NCBI RefSeq assembly: GCF_964355755.1
Contig: NC_092676.1
Span: 9,096,288-9,160,287 of the forward strand
Origin: Antedon mediterranea
Lineage: Eukaryota; Echinodermata; Crinoidea; Comatulida; Antedonidae
DNA length: 64,000 nucleotides
Direction of reading: 5' to 3'
Below the pieces are notes generated by a model. That model worked only from the letters and a program-made list of their open reading frames with translations, was not told the DNA's origin and did not search any database. Position 1 is the stretch's first letter. The number at the start of each line of letters is the position of its first letter. Made by a program: the position numbers and the translations under genes. Below are positions 22,189-36,276 of the stretch, piece after piece.

Positions 22189-22739
22189 ATTAATAAAAGC
22201 AATATTATGTTCAAAATGTAAAACTATACAATTTTATAAAAGTACCCAAACAAAACATAATCTTATAATGCAATATACCATTTTATCATATTTATTTATA
22301 TTATATCGAAACTCTTTTTAATACTGAATATCAATCTTTATATCGTTTTAGCTCTGTAATATAAATTTTCTCTGTATACATGTTTGTTTTATCTAGACTT
22401 CAACACAATTTCAAAATATTTTACATAATCTTCCTCTGTCTGCGTAATATCACTTAAATATTCATTGATAAATAGATAGATAGACAGACATATATACTGT
22501 AACCTTCACCATATTGTTGTTTATCATTGCAATAAAAGTGGGTTGCCCCCACAAAAGAGAAAAAAAATATATATTGCTGAAATTAAGCCTCAATAAATAA
22601 TATTGTTGAGAAGAGGAACACATTTATACAGTATATAATTATATCCCATTTTCATGCATAAAGCAATAGTATCTGCCTCTGAAGCACCACCAACAAGATA
22701 TTATTTTTTTAAAATATATCCCATGTATAAGCAATATTA

Positions 22740-25700
22740 TTATCTATCTGCCTCCGACGTCTCCAAGCACCATGAACAAGCATTTTGGAACATCTTCATC
22801 CACGGTGACGCTTGTAATGTCTCCCGCCAATCTTGCGGCATCCATGGCCATTGCCACGTCAAAGTTGTACGCTCTGGATGAGGCATGATCGCCAGATGAC
22901 GGCCATCTGCGGAGCAAATTGCCGCTACGCCATTGGGTGAGCCATTGGGGTTCAACGGGTATTCAGTTGTCACTTCTCCTTTGTCATCGACAAAGCGCAC
23001 TGGTGCAAGATTTTCAGACAGAACTGTGTCTTTTGTTTCTTTGTTAGAAAACTTCATGTGCCCTAGAGAGAAACAATTTGAGTTGAGTAAATTTAATAAC
23101 ATTTTTAGTTAAATTAAAATATAAGTTTGTACTAAGCATCCATCATTATCAAGAGGTATCAATATCTAACCTTCTCCATGCTGTGTCCAGACACCAAGCA
23201 CAGAGCCTTCCATTCCTTTCAGCATTAAAGCAGGGCTTTCATTAATCTTTACAGCAACAAAACGAGACTCAAAACGCTCGGAAAGATTATGAGCAAGATG
23301 GACTCCTTGCTGAGCTGATGCTGCGTCTAAAAGACAATAACAAATAATTCATAATAAACAGTCTGTCAACAAATGGATATCAAAAAGTAGTTCATATTTT
23401 CTTTTTACTTGTCAAAGAGGCATTACATGCTTTACACCGGTGTCCTACTACCACTACACTACTTACTAAATATACCTCATGATACCTTACCTGTAGTAAG
23501 CTCCTTGGTGACATCTGGAGCAACCCAGCCTAGCAGGCCCATTAGTTGGCAGCCATTGCATACACCCAGTGAGAAAGTGTCTTTCCTTGCTCTAAATGCA
23601 TCAAACTGAGCACGCACAGCTGGGTTGAACAAAATAGTTGCTGCCCAACCTAAAATGATTAATAAACATTATTTAAATAAACTAGAATAAATATTTATTT
23701 AGGTTACTATCTGTCTAATACTAGTATAATACTTGGTTACTGCTCCCGCATGTATTTTTGCTATGCTACAAAAAGTGCAATCAGAAAAGTATACCTTTTG
23801 CAGAACCACAAACGTCTGCAAAACTGAAGCCACCAACAAAAACTACTCCACGGAATTGATCGAGGGTGACTTTCCCGCAAGCTAAATCTTGCATATTGAC
23901 GTCCCATGTTTCAAAGCCAGCCATGTGTAGTGTTGAACTCATCTCTCGATCTCCATTACTGCCTTCCTCACGGATCACAGCAACCTTTGGTTTCATTCCA
24001 TCTATGGAAGGCCAATTATGATTATGTATATGGTAACTAATGAGCCAAATTTAACTCGTATTACTTTAACAAATTAAAATTCAGAACAAGATAATCAATA
24101 TTCCAAAATTGGTTCTAACCTTTAGAGCATCCCTTTTTAACAGAATTCAAATTTGTTGCAACAGGGTCAAAGGTTAATTTAAATGGTGGTGCTGTTCTAT
24201 TTGCTAAATTGCGTTGCTCCACTTCAACACACTCTGGATTTGCTTGTAGTTTTTCCAGTTGAAAACTAGTCTCTTCCCACACGTCTCTAAGAACAGTCAT
24301 CTTTTCATTCAAGACTTCTTTCTCATTTACCGAGATGACAACCTATAATTTACATGTAAAATATTCAGATTCATTCTAAAAACCATCATAAATGATAAAT
24401 GATCGTAAATAAATGTTCAAATATTGCTTCCATTTAAAAAAAACAAAAACTTACCATTGACCCTTGACCTGATCCACTAGAGTGACCAATTAGAGAACAA
24501 AGGACATTATTGTCACTGAACTGTCTACAAATGTCCTCACTAGCATTAGCTGTTACTTCTAACACCAGCCCTACTTCTTCAGCAAACAGAATATCAATTG
24601 CAGTTACTGAAAATAAATATATAAAGTCTTACAATGTATTATTGCTTACCAGAGGTTCTGGAACTATATGAAAGATTAAAATGACACTTTACAGATCCAT
24701 TCGAGGCATTTATAGAGATAGCATAATGCTTACCATCAGGTTCGGAAAGTTTGACGTCAATACCACAATTCCCAGAAAACGCCATTTCTAATAATGTTGT
24801 TACAATACCGCCATCACTAATATCATGACCAGCTGATATTTTTCTATCTACAAAAGGATACAAAAGACAAAGTTGAATTCATATCTCTAAAGCTCTGTCT
24901 ACACTATCAAACTTTATGTGATGTGATATGTCCATATATGGACATGATATCATATCACTACCATTTTTGGGAATTTCACTACCCTATTTAGGCGCATCAC
25001 ATTTTTTTGTCAAACTAGTTTGATAGTGTAGACAGCGCTTTATATTATAACTACAAGTAAATGAATTTATTGTAAACGTCTAATTAATAAGTCTATGAAA
25101 ATGACTACCTTTGATAAGATTTTGCGTTGTGTTGAAAGCCCTTACAAACGTTTCCGGTTCATCGAGATCAGGCGAGGATTGTCCGAGTTGATTATAGCAC
25201 TGAGCGAGGGCACTACCACCTAACCGGTTATGCCTTTTACCAAATGAAACCCAGAGCAAAGTCCCTGAAATAGAATATGTAAAGTCTTGTTTATAAATAT
25301 ATTATATTTTTTGTTTGTTTAGGTAGTTAATTTAATTGTACCTAACAAAATGTGCAATGTTATATTCACTTTACCTTTACTGTCTGGACATTTAAGGTCA
25401 GGGGTCACAGTTGCAGTAATATCTGGGCATGCCACATACACAGACACAACCAATGCACCTAAAAAATTGTAATTGATATTTCATTATTAGTAAGTAAATG
25501 GAGTAAAGAAGTGTATTAGTGTATTCAAGCTTAACTTATTAAAATAATTCACAATATTGTACATCAGACTCTATACTAGTTATTAACAAGCATGAAATGT
25601 CTAACCTGGAGCTTTGATCGTTTCAGAGCCTATCCTGGCAGCCATACTCAAAGAGTCCTTCCCACCATCCACAGCAACACCCAACTTGCCCATCACCTCG

Positions 25701-28700
25701 CACATAGCCTCGCATGCATCATACAATGCAGCACCCTCACCAGGAAGCTTCGCTGGCCACATCCAGTTACCGCTACATTTGACATCTTTAAGATCGGAGA
25801 CCCTAGCAAACACAAGATTGGTAAGGGCTTCTCCTACAGACATCCTGGCACCACAGCCAGGATCGACTAACCCTTTAATAGGCTGCTCTCCAATGGCTGT
25901 AGCTGAGCCTACAGTTTCAAAGTGGGAGAGTGCGATAACAGCAACATCAGCGAGTGGTGTGTGCAGGGGGCCTACACATTGCTGCTGGGCTATCAGGCCC
26001 GTGACAGCACGATCAACCTAACAGAAACAATATATCCTGGTTATACACTTTCCATATTCCTTCACACAAATAAATTATGCAATATTAAAGATAAACAGAT
26101 CTTTACCTTATTAGTCAAAAATCTTTTACTGGCTACTGAAGGTAGACGCAGAACACGGTCGAGTGCACATCGGACAGTCAACCCATCAGGTAGTGTTAAC
26201 TGCTTAAGTTTTGGTTTACATCGATCATACTTGAAAACCTGAGAGAAAAAAAAATATAATTCTATATAATTTTACAGACAGAAAGAGACACTATTATTAT
26301 AACACATAATTATTTTCAATGGTTATTTATGATGAAATCTGTGAGATTGAGAAAAGGTGACCTCAGCTGAGATTTGAACCTGGAATCTTCTGCTTGATAT
26401 GCAGACATACTACCATTACACCACTGATGCATTCATGGTATGGTTCAAACTTATTACCGACACTACTCTACTATCAAGTCTCCATCATACCTTTTGCGGC
26501 ATCTTCCCAAGAACCCATTCAAGTTGGAGATCAACTGGATAAGTAAGTGCTGTTCTTTTTATGCTTGGAGGTTCTGCATCACCCTTACCAGCTTCCACTT
26601 TCTTTTCCACCTCAAGACGAATCTGAAACAAAACAAAATATTTTTGTATTGCAAAACTCTTATGCACTCTATCTGTGCATGAAAAGGCATTCTTCAAAAT
26701 TAGTAACACTGTAGTATTTAAATGCGTTTTTTCATACTTATCCCACAGTAAGCACAAACTTGCCAATTACAGGATGGATAAAATATTTTATAGTTTATCG
26801 TGCTTATAAACTAAGTTTTATTTCAGGCTTAGGGAGTGAAGTTGAAAGAGTCGTGAGTTACAACCCTTGACCTTGATTGAACCCTTGACCTTGGAATTGG
26901 AAGGCAAGCATGTTAAACCACCAAGCAACAGCTCCACTAAAAAAATTTAGAATAAAGTAGGTAAAAAAAATCATCCAAATATTACCTTCCCATCACCTGT
27001 AATGTCACCAACAAAAACAGCTGGACATTTCTCTCTGTCACAAATATCTTGAAGTTTTTCTTGATCCTCAGATCGTATTAGTATGGCATTGGACTCCTGG
27101 TATTCTGCACCCCATAGTTCTAAGGTGTTGATGGTTGGATCACCTAGTTGGAATTCCTTAGCTTTTATTAGAGCACCTGCAGGTTCACATATCTCCTTTA
27201 AAACATTACCTGTACACAAAAAAATGATTTAATTGGTCAGATGTTAGCCATAGTTTGACATAAAAATAAGTACATTTGTCTGACAAAGTGTCCCCTTAAT
27301 AGGGATGTCCCAAATGAGGGGTGCTACTGTACTTAGTAAAATAATAAAAATAAGCACATTGCATGCAAACTCACCATTGCCTCCAGCTCCTTGATCATGT
27401 ATACTACATATAGGGTTTGTATCAACCATCTCAATGCACGCCCTTATAACTCGGTTTAGTTTCTGTTCCATCTCCGCATCACCGCGCTGCACGGCTTCGA
27501 AGTCCAGTTTTTCTGTATTGTCACCTTGAACTTGAATGGAAGATGCAGCGCCCCCACCGACTCCGATGCGATAGATTGGTCCACCAAGTTTTACAATTTT
27601 CATTCCTGCATGGTAAAAAATTATTCATCAGTCAATAATTAGTTTTCAATGGAGAAATAAAAACAAAATATTTTATCAGGTTACTATAATATTATTTTAT
27701 ATGACAGACATATAATATCTATGTGGAGACAACAATAATAAGAAGTACAGTATTTTTTATGGTGTTGTATTTAGTTTGTTTAACAAACCTTTTTCTGCTT
27801 CGTCTTTAGTCGCATGCATACTCTCAAGCATCCCAATACCCCCGCTGAACATAATGGGCTTGACCCACTCTCTTCTGTCGCTCTCAGTAAGCATCATGCC
27901 AAATGAACGAGAGAAACCGGTTAGAACGGGTTCACCAAACTTGTTGCCGTAGTCAGATGCACCGTTGCTGGCCTCTACAGCAACCGACAGAGCAGGCGCC
28001 ATGTTGCTAGGATAAACCATATTTTTGTCCTCCCATGGAAGGTCATACCCTGTTTAAACAAATGTTCAATCAATGATAATAAATAATTAATTACACTGAA
28101 TATATAACATTTATAAAAAGCAAAATTATGTAATTAAGCAAGCAATTATGCCTGTTCACTGCATGCGTTACTTAATATCTTTCATCCCATACTCTATTTA
28201 TACATATAAGTGCCAGTAAATGAATATCTTTTAATTGTTGTTACTTTGCAAATCTTTGATAAGGTTTATCCTTTATATTTGTATATTTGTTATGTTTTAT
28301 TTTCTGTTATATTTGTATTTATTTTGATTTTTGAGCGAGTAAAGTCTGACATCAATTTTCATAAGGACTACAAAATCTAATTTTTAGATTTATATAATTT
28401 ACCTGGAATGTTCAAATTTCCAAAACAGTAGCCTGCAGTGCCAGCCACTACATGTGCCCCCTTCCCTGCAGCCTGAACATCACGTATCCTACCCCCAGTA
28501 CCAGTTGTAGCCCCTGGGAAAGGTGCAACCCCAGTTGGAAAGTTATGGGTCTCTGCTGTGAAGATGATATGCCTGAGTGGTTCAGATTCCTCCATCACAC
28601 TTGCTGACCCGGGATTGGCTGGTTTGAGAACTTTGACCTTATGGCCTTTGATTGCACTGAAAATCAAGTAAAGTCATCAAAGTGAGAAAAAACAGTATAG

Positions 28701-31475
28701 GTTCATTGACAACATTTAAAGCTCTGTCTGTCCCCAAATATGGTAGTGATATGACATCATCATATCCATATATGGGCACATCACATTTTTTTACATAAAA
28801 GTTGATAGTGTAGACAGAGCTTTAGGCAATACTTTGTGGTTCAACAAAATGTGAATAAATATCATTTACGATGGAAATTATGCCTGTAGTATTTTATGGG
28901 CTATTTCATGACACCCTCTAGAACTAATAATTTCAGGTATAATGCCTAATTCTGTCCAGCACAACAAGATTTATACAAGAGTCATAGACACCATTCCAGT
29001 GAACTATATCGTGATTCGATTCGGAAAATATGGATATAAATATAAAAGCCACGTAAAATGTTAAGATACCTGCTGTTATCCGAGAATTTAATGACGTTGT
29101 TATCATTGCTGGTAGCTTGCGTTGACATCACCATCTTGAATAAAGAATGATCTTTTTCTTCTCCATCGATTACCATCTTACCCTTAAAAAACCAATGACG
29201 ACTATGCTCACTAGAAAGAAGACAGAAAGCAAGAAAAAACCATTTGTGGGAATATTTTCAGGAATTTCTAAATACAGTAATGAAAGCTGAGAAATGTTGC
29301 ATAGATGAAAAGAATTTAAGTAAAGAATGGTCTATGTCTTAGGATTATCCATGGTTACAAATACTATTTTACTTTATTTTAGGCTAGAAGGCAAATAGAC
29401 AATGCCACAATTGTTTTTCACCTGTTTTTTTTTTCAGGTATATATTGAGGCAGATGGTATCTTTGTTCTTTTTGACTGTTTTACTTCATTTACTTTATTT
29501 TTACCTCATTTTGATTTAGCTATTTAGCATATTCTATTTATATCTCTATCCAATCACTGATAAACTCACAGCATTGCAATATTGTATTTTCAATAATTTA
29601 GGTTTGTATTAAATAAAGATATTACTTTTACAAGACAGTAAAGAATGTAAATAAATATTCATGACCATCATTCACAGATGGTAAAACTTCATGCGACTAA
29701 AACTAAAGTGCTTTGTACCTGTTAGACTGAGCCAAGTCAAAGAGTTCAACACTTGTTGGATTCCGTTTAACCTTTTCAATAAACATGTTGGTGTAAAAGT
29801 CTATGTCCCACGTATCAAAGGCAAGTCCTGCAGTAAGAATAATACAAAATGTTTATAATGCAATATTAATAATAGAAATCTTCATCAACCATTTATTGGT
29901 CATGATAAGCTTTGGTTTATAAATTCAATAACAATGAATTCTTAAATGAACAATGTATCCACAGACCGATTAAATAATTACTGTACAGTAATATTAACTG
30001 GTTACTAGAACACACTTAAAAGAATATGAAATCATGTTGGATGTTAAGCTAAATGTAATGTTAAAGACCTATTCCCTACAATTTTTGCCTTGTCTTTTCT
30101 GTTTTATGGTAAATTATGATAAAAAGAAAGAAACAATACACATGCACAATGCATGTTATGATTTATAGAAAGTCTCTAAATGATTAGAATCAATTTATTT
30201 TTCAAATTTTTAACAGTTTTAAAGACGAAAAAGTTATCGCATACATATTTATTTTTACATTAAATGTAGTTTGTGACCTATAATTAGATCTAAAAACGTA
30301 GGAAATGGGACTTTAATCATAATATAATGATATACAGTATCAACACAAAGTTACCTATATTAATTTTAAAGTTAAGTTAATAATAGAAAAAACTGAAATA
30401 GAATTAAAAAACACAGGAGTTTAACACAGTTCAAAGTTCATCTATACTTGGGGAACATGATTGAGAGTACTACAATCACCTAATTCTTTGTTTGCCTTTT
30501 CCAGAGCAACTTTCCCTTCACCTATAACATCAATTTCAAAGACTTCTTCTGGTTTAGCTTTAATTTCAAAGCTGCTGATTGGTTCGTGGTAGTGACATTC
30601 CGTCATACGATCGTGAAGTACGGCTACCAGTAGCTTCTCTTCCTCGGGGCTGATAGACGCAGCAATGCCATGATCGTCGGCTACGTTTATAAGATAGCGA
30701 ATAGAACGCTCAATACGAGTCACATGGTTGATTCCAGCCGATTGGCAGATTGAGACAGCATTTGTTGACCAGGCCGTAGAGAAGTTCAACCTGTGTGTAT
30801 AAAAATTAAACTTATTATATCATATACAGTAGATAGTGTAATGTAATGCCCATGATATTAAATATACAGTCAACATATTCTGCCATGCATGTTTATGCCC
30901 ACCTTTCTTAATTTATGCCTATTACCTTGTTGAACAACAAAAATTATGACTTTTACTTTTTCAGATATTACCTACCGAATAACAAAACATACAGTATTAT
31001 TTATTAATACTTATTCTCAACTGAAACCGACACTAACACTGTACGACTAGACAAGAAGGGTAATTTGTTAATTAAAAAACATTTTCTGACCTAGGCCCAA
31101 TTTCAATCAGAAGTCCATCAGGTTCTTGATCATCTTCAACTATGATTGACTTGGTCAGCAGGCTAAATTCTTCAAAAGGGGTACCTAAGATCCATTGTAT
31201 TTTCTTCTGTTCTTCACCACTGAGGCAATCTATGAAAATAATACACAGTTTAATTGACATTTTCAAAATAATATTAGTTTGGCAAAACAATTTATTAAAA
31301 TTTAAATTAGAAAGGAAGAGTACCTACCTCCGTTTACTTCCACATTAAAACAAATTTCCGTTTTTAAATCTTGCAATTTAGAATTTTCCAACTGCTTTGC
31401 TAATTTCTTCCACAAAACATTTGAAGCCCCTGGGAGTAATGCCGGACTTTTATAAAACCGAGTAATGATAGTCAT
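22740..31475 (-). CDS. PFAS: PFAS copy 2: phosphoribosylformylglycinamidine synthase, intact, 1355 aa
   Basis: Cytosolic enzyme of de novo purine synthesis; converts FGAR, glutamine and ATP to FGAM. Exons in order: 31328-31475, 31091-31229, 30480-30790, 29719-29827, 29070-29210, 28403-28656, 27789-28049, 27375-27605, 26986-27209, 26491-26622, 26107-26238, 25606-26017, 25375-25458, 25109-25264, 24734-24847, 24455-24606, 24120-24342, 23795-24001, 23491-23649, 23171-23326, 22740-23062. All junctions are GT-AG and phases agree. Layout: PurS-like N-terminus; synthetase halves with [19 protein letters not shown] from about residue 317, [14 protein letters not shown] near 395 and VDGGKDS near 810; C-terminal glutamine amidotransferase with nucleophile Cys in GVCNGCQ (about 1174) and the His/Glu pair in MPHPERT (about 1310/1312). 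Human PFAS is 1338 aa. Exon 12 keeps four residues (AMCE) present in the human-like form and missing in copies 1 and 3. Confidence 0.93.
24888..25042. mobile_element. MITE A, unit 2
   Basis: Same position in intron 14. Its right inverted repeat ends ...gtttgatagtgtagacagc, closer to a perfect complement of the left end than in units 1 and 3 (gtttcatag). Confidence 0.75.
26359..26430 (-). tRNA. tRNA-Gly-like sequence, unit 2
   Basis: Same sequence with a change in the D-loop region (GGTAGTATG for GGTAGGATG), and the downstream T run is shortened to four. Confidence 0.5.
26827..26935 (-). repeat. SINE-like sequence, unit 2 (18 bp longer)
   Basis: Contains an extra 18 bp that includes GGTTCAATC on the minus strand, a good box B. 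Either units 1 and 3 lost it, or unit 2 gained a local duplication. Confidence 0.35.
28717..28824. mobile_element. MITE B, unit 2
   Basis: Same element in intron 5. Just before it unit 2 has an extra 13 bp (tataggttcattg) that units 1 and 3 lack. Confidence 0.72.
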
Positions 31476-31740
31476 ATTCTTTAAAAAAATAAATTATTAA
31501 ATATTAGATCTATATTATTTTATATATTATTATTTATTATTATTGATGTTTACACTAAAAAAGTATAACTATAAAGTATATGACTTATAATAATAATAAT
31601 AATAAGCTTTATTTAATCACGGATACTTAACTTCAACTGAAAGTTGTTTTTCAGTAAGACCGTGTTTAAAGGAAAACACCAACAAAAATAAATGTAAAAA
31701 GACCTTAATTACTATCAAAAGAGAAAAAAAAAAAAAAAAA

Positions 31741-32070
31741 CAATTACAATGAAATAAAATGAAACAAGGGTACACTTACTAACTATAAAATTAAATAATA
31801 CACTACAGTACATTTAAATAAAGCTACATGAAATTAGCAGTTAACAGTTTCTTAAAAAGAGAGACAGTGTTCACATTTTTAATATCTTCATTTAGCTCAT
31901 TCCAAACAATTACAATGAAATAAAATAAAACAAGCGTACACTTACTAACTATAAAATTAAATAATACACTACATTTAAATAAAGCTACATGAAATTAGCA
32001 GTTAACAGTTTCTTAAAAAGAGAGACACTGTTCACATTTTTAATATCTTCATTTAGCTCATTCCTAACCT
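31741..32070. repeat. Local 166-bp direct duplication, unit 2 only
   Basis: The block starting caattacaatgaaataaaa at 31741 starts again at 31907 and runs to the same LINE tail sequence. Units 1 and 3 have it once. It follows a long poly(A) run (31724-31740), which may have aided slippage or unequal exchange. Confidence 0.85.
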
Positions 32071-32265
32071 TGGCACCTCTATATGATAAGCTACGTTTTT
32101 GGTTTTGGTACTATTAAATTTGGCTTAGTTCTAATATTATAGTAATTGTTTTTGATATTGAATTTATTTTTATTAAATATGGAGGTGCAAGGTTGTTCAT
32201 AATCTTAAACATAACAATAGCTTCATTTACATATAATATTTCATCTAAGTTCATCCAATTTAGAC
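31985..32265 (-). mobile_element. LINE reverse transcriptase tail, unit 2
   Basis: Same fragment. In this unit its 3' end is preceded by a local 166-bp duplication, so part of the tail (about 31820-31903) occurs twice. Confidence 0.68.
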
Positions 32266-32434
32266 TTTGTAGAGCTTGAGTACTAGAGTGATCTGTAATT
32301 CGCGTAGCTTCAGAGTCGATGTGGCAAGGTTAGATGGTGGTTGTTGTACGGTATCACCAAGCACATCAAACGTGTTACTTGAGATTGTGCTAATGCCATT
32401 TTATTTACAGTATAGAATAGGTTTAGATACAAAC

Positions 32435-32998
32435 TTTTTGGGTATTGCTTTTTTTGTTGTTTGCGCTGTGAAATCAATAATTTTCCCAAAAATTGAAGTT
32501 TTTCACCCAAAAAAAAGGAAACTTAAAGGAATTTCAAATTTGTTTTCCCATAAATTGTCTCCTTATATAGTTCTAGTTGTTATCTAATCAATATTAATTG
32601 ATTTAAAGGAGGTTTGCGCAGCTTTTTTTTTAGGTTTGCGCTGTGAAATCAGTAATTTTCCCAAAAATTGAAGTTTTTTACCCAAAAAAAGGCAAACTTA
32701 AAGGAATTTTAAATTTTTTCCCCATAAATTGTCTCCCTATATAGGTCTAGTTGTGTTTTAATCAATATTAATTGATTTAAAGGAGGTTTGCGCAGCTTTT
32801 TTTGGAGGTTTGCGCTGTGAAATCAGTAATTTTCCCAAAAATTGAAGTTTTTCACCCAAAAAAAGTCAAACTTAAAGGAATTTTATATTTTTTCCTCATA
32901 AATTGTCTCCCTATACAGGTCTAGTTGTGTTTTAATCAATATTAATTTTTTTGTTGTTTGCGCAGTGTTTGCGCAGTTTAGCAATTACCCAACTTTTT
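32435..32998. repeat. Foldback array, unit 2: inverted arm only
   Basis: The left boundary motif (tttttgggtattgc) jumps straight into the reverse-oriented repeats; the whole forward arm is gone. About two full and two partial reverse repeats remain. Confidence 0.88.
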
Positions 32999-33246
32999 AG
33001 GTAGTTCAAATCCAGGTTCACTTGCAATATTCTGTAAACTAAGAATTTGTTGCTCAAGAGACCAGTTTCTTTCACTCATTTCTTTAAAAGCTTTACTAAG
33101 GTGAACAAAATTTGAATGGATTTCTTGAATTAGTGTAGCTGTTGTTTTAATTCAGAAACTTTCTCATCAGTTTGCTTTATTTTCAGCTTTAGTGATGGGA
33201 TCTGGTCCCATTATTTAGGTGTTTGAGTTGAACAATCAATTGCTTT

Positions 33247-34142
33247 CACAAACTCAGAGGATTTACAATTCTGACTGTAATCGTTGAGTGTTATTTCTTC
33301 AATTAACGGCGCTGTTCCAATATTTAGCTCGTCTTTTTTTATTTCCTTTCATAATCATAGCTTAATTTTCTGAATAGATCAATATTATCAGGAGTCGATG
33401 TTTCAAATGCAAGCCTATCAAAATGACTTCTAAGTTCATCATATGCAAAGCCATAAAAGCTAGAGTTTGTTATATCTAGAATGCTTGGAGCTTTTATATG
33501 ACCATAGCTAGGCCACTGGTTTTCCATTGTTAGCTTTGTTTGAAATTGGGCGGAAAAAGCTTGTGTACTTACTTGAACAATAGAAAGCTGGTGCATCAAT
33601 TGTTCTTGCTTGAGCCTAAGATCCTCAACATGAAAAAACACTTAATATCCTGCTTATAATATTGACTTTGACAATAAAAATTACATCTCCATGTTGAGAA
33701 AACAACAGTTTAGACAATTTATCAGTCACTAGGTGGTAGAAAGTTGAAAACTATTTTATGGAGAAGATTTTTCAATAGCTTTTTTCAAGAGCTTCTTGGC
33801 TTGGCTAAGTCGAAACTGGTTTTAATTAATTAATTTTATCCTAAAAAAGTACAAGATTGCCCATATATTATTAGGCTATCTAGGACCAGGTTCTTTCTAT
33901 GAATATAGGCTAGGCTATATTTATATGTAACTCGGCGTTTACGCCAAAAAAACATGAGCCTGGTTTTTATTTAGTAGGCCTGGCCTAGTCGACAACATCA
34001 TTCCCGCACTTTCATCGTTCATTTTATAAGTTGTCCGTCCTAAATAAGGGCCTAGCTAGGCTTACCTAGCCCATTAAGCCTAGCCTAAATTGTAGTCATC
34101 AGAAAGAGCACTAATAAAAAAAACAGATGCACAATAAGTAAT
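33247..34142. repeat. 896-bp repeat, first of two, unit 2
   Basis: Open 100-aa minus ORF at 33339-33641, with Met for Ile in KQEQLMHQ. Confidence 0.92.
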
Positions 34143-35056
34143 CACAAACTCAGAGGATTTACAATTCCGACTGTAATCGTTGAGTGTTATTTCTTCAATT
34201 AACGGCGCTGTTTCAATATTTAGCTCGTCTTTTTTTATTTCCTTTCATAATCATAGCTTAATTTTCTGAATAGATCAATATTATCAGGAGTCGATGTTTC
34301 AAATGCAAGCCTATCAAAATGACTTCTAAGTTCATCATATGCAAAGCCATAAAAGCTAGAGTTTGTTATATCTAGAATGCTTGGAGCTTTTATATGACCA
34401 TAGCTAGGCCACTGGTTTTCCATTGTTAGCTTTGTTTGAAATTTGGCGGAAAAAGCTTGTGTACTTACTTGAACAATAGAAAGCTGGTGTATCAATTGTT
34501 CTTGCTTGAGCCTAAGATCCTCAACATGAAAAAAACACTTAATATCCCGCTTATAATATTGACTTTGACAATAAAAATTACATCTCCATGTTGAGAAAAC
34601 AACAGTTTAGACAATTTATCAGTCACTAGGTGGTAGAAAGTTGAAAACTAATTTATAGAGAAGATTTTTCAATAGCTTTTTTCAAGAGCTTCTTGGCTTG
34701 GCTAAGACTGTCGAAACTGGTTTTAATTAATTAATTTTATCCTAAAAAAGTACAAGATTGCCCATATATTATAGGCTATCTAGGACCAGGTTCTTTCTAT
34801 AAATATATGCTAGGCTATATTTATATGTAACTCGGCGTTTACGTCAAAAAAACATGAGCCTGGTTTTTATTTAGTAGGCCTAGCCTAGTCGACAACATCA
34901 TTCCCGCACTTCCATCGTTCATTTTATAAGTAGTCCGTTCTAAATAAAAGGGCCTACCCTAGGCCTAGCTAGCTAGGCTTACCTGCCCATTAGGCCTAGC
35001 CTAAATTGTAGTCATCAGAAAGAGCACTAATCAAAAAACAGATACACAACAAGTAA
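34143..35056. repeat. 896-bp repeat, second of two, unit 2
   Basis: Carries the copy-c type intron-like half. The 86-aa ORF at 34235-34495 is open but starts later, because an extra A near 34530 changes the upstream frame. Confidence 0.9.
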
Positions 35057-36276
35057 TCAATGATATATCAATAATTTAACACACAAACAGAAAATGAAAC
35101 CAACTTACAGTATGTTTAGAACGGGGCTAAGCTTGCAAACAAATACTGTGTAGGCCTACTACTCTCTCCGCGAGCGTAAACATTATTTAATCCACATGTG
35201 TTCGGTCATAGAGAAAAGTTTACTTTCTATTGACTATGGTTCGGTACGGTCTGATGATTTTGAAGAGCGCCACCAATAATTTAGTAAGTGAGTCAAAAGG
35301 TTGATACGAAGAATTAATAATGTCATTGAATGATATAATAATTGCATAATAATAAAGTAATACTAATTATAATCGAATGAAGAAATGATACATTTATTCT
35401 ATAATATCATTCGTAATAAAAAATATTTACACAATTACGATTATTGACTCATTTAAAATCATGAACGACGCGAGTTGCGAACCTTTCAATTGATTTGATT
35501 AAAAATGACTATAGGAGGCTCCAAATATCTACGAAATATGTTATCCGAGATACAGAACAAAGAATTTGTAAACCAATTGAATATTTTTAATGACAGTAAA
35601 TATGAAAATGTGTGTGTTTATTGGAGTGTGCATATCCATTCAACAGTATCGACTGTAAACATCGTGAGGTGGTTTCCACATTCGTATGATCAAACGGTAG
35701 CCTACAGGGTATGATCAACTAGCGTTCGTGTTCCCACCTATAATCATCCATTCATAGAAGTACTGATGAAGATATCAATCTGTGGCAACAATAGAATGGA
35801 CCCGAGACCTGGCTATCTTCGACTTTAAAATAATAGAAAGTTTTGAAAAATTTGTTTCTAGAAATGTACGTTGTATGATGTATAGGCCTATGTTTATTAA
35901 AAAATTGTTGTAGTTTTCTAAATTACATTGTACAAGTTGCGAAGAGAAAACTGTTATTTGATCGTAAGTTAACGTGTACATAAAGCAAAACTATCCATCC
36001 ATAGGGTCATTTATCTTTTGCTAATTAATCTCCTCTTGCTTGATTGCACTCAAGCAACAATACTACAATTGTAATAGCACAATGGAAGATTAAAAGATAA
36101 ACTAAATCACACAGTACAGTCTAAATACTAAAACAACTAAAACAATTCAATACAAAACTTAATTTAAAGTATTAGATCAGGCATCAAGTCTGCCCAAAAT
36201 AATGATAAAAGTATGCACATCACTCACCTAAAATAGAGAGCCAATATCCTCATTGAGTGCATGGAGGTATACCACC

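Noticed and set aside
35505-35981. Small overlapping ORFs on both strands in unit 2 (69 and 68 codons)
   Set aside because: The counterparts in unit 1 carry stops and the ORFs have no recognisable motif; AT-rich chance ORFs are likely.
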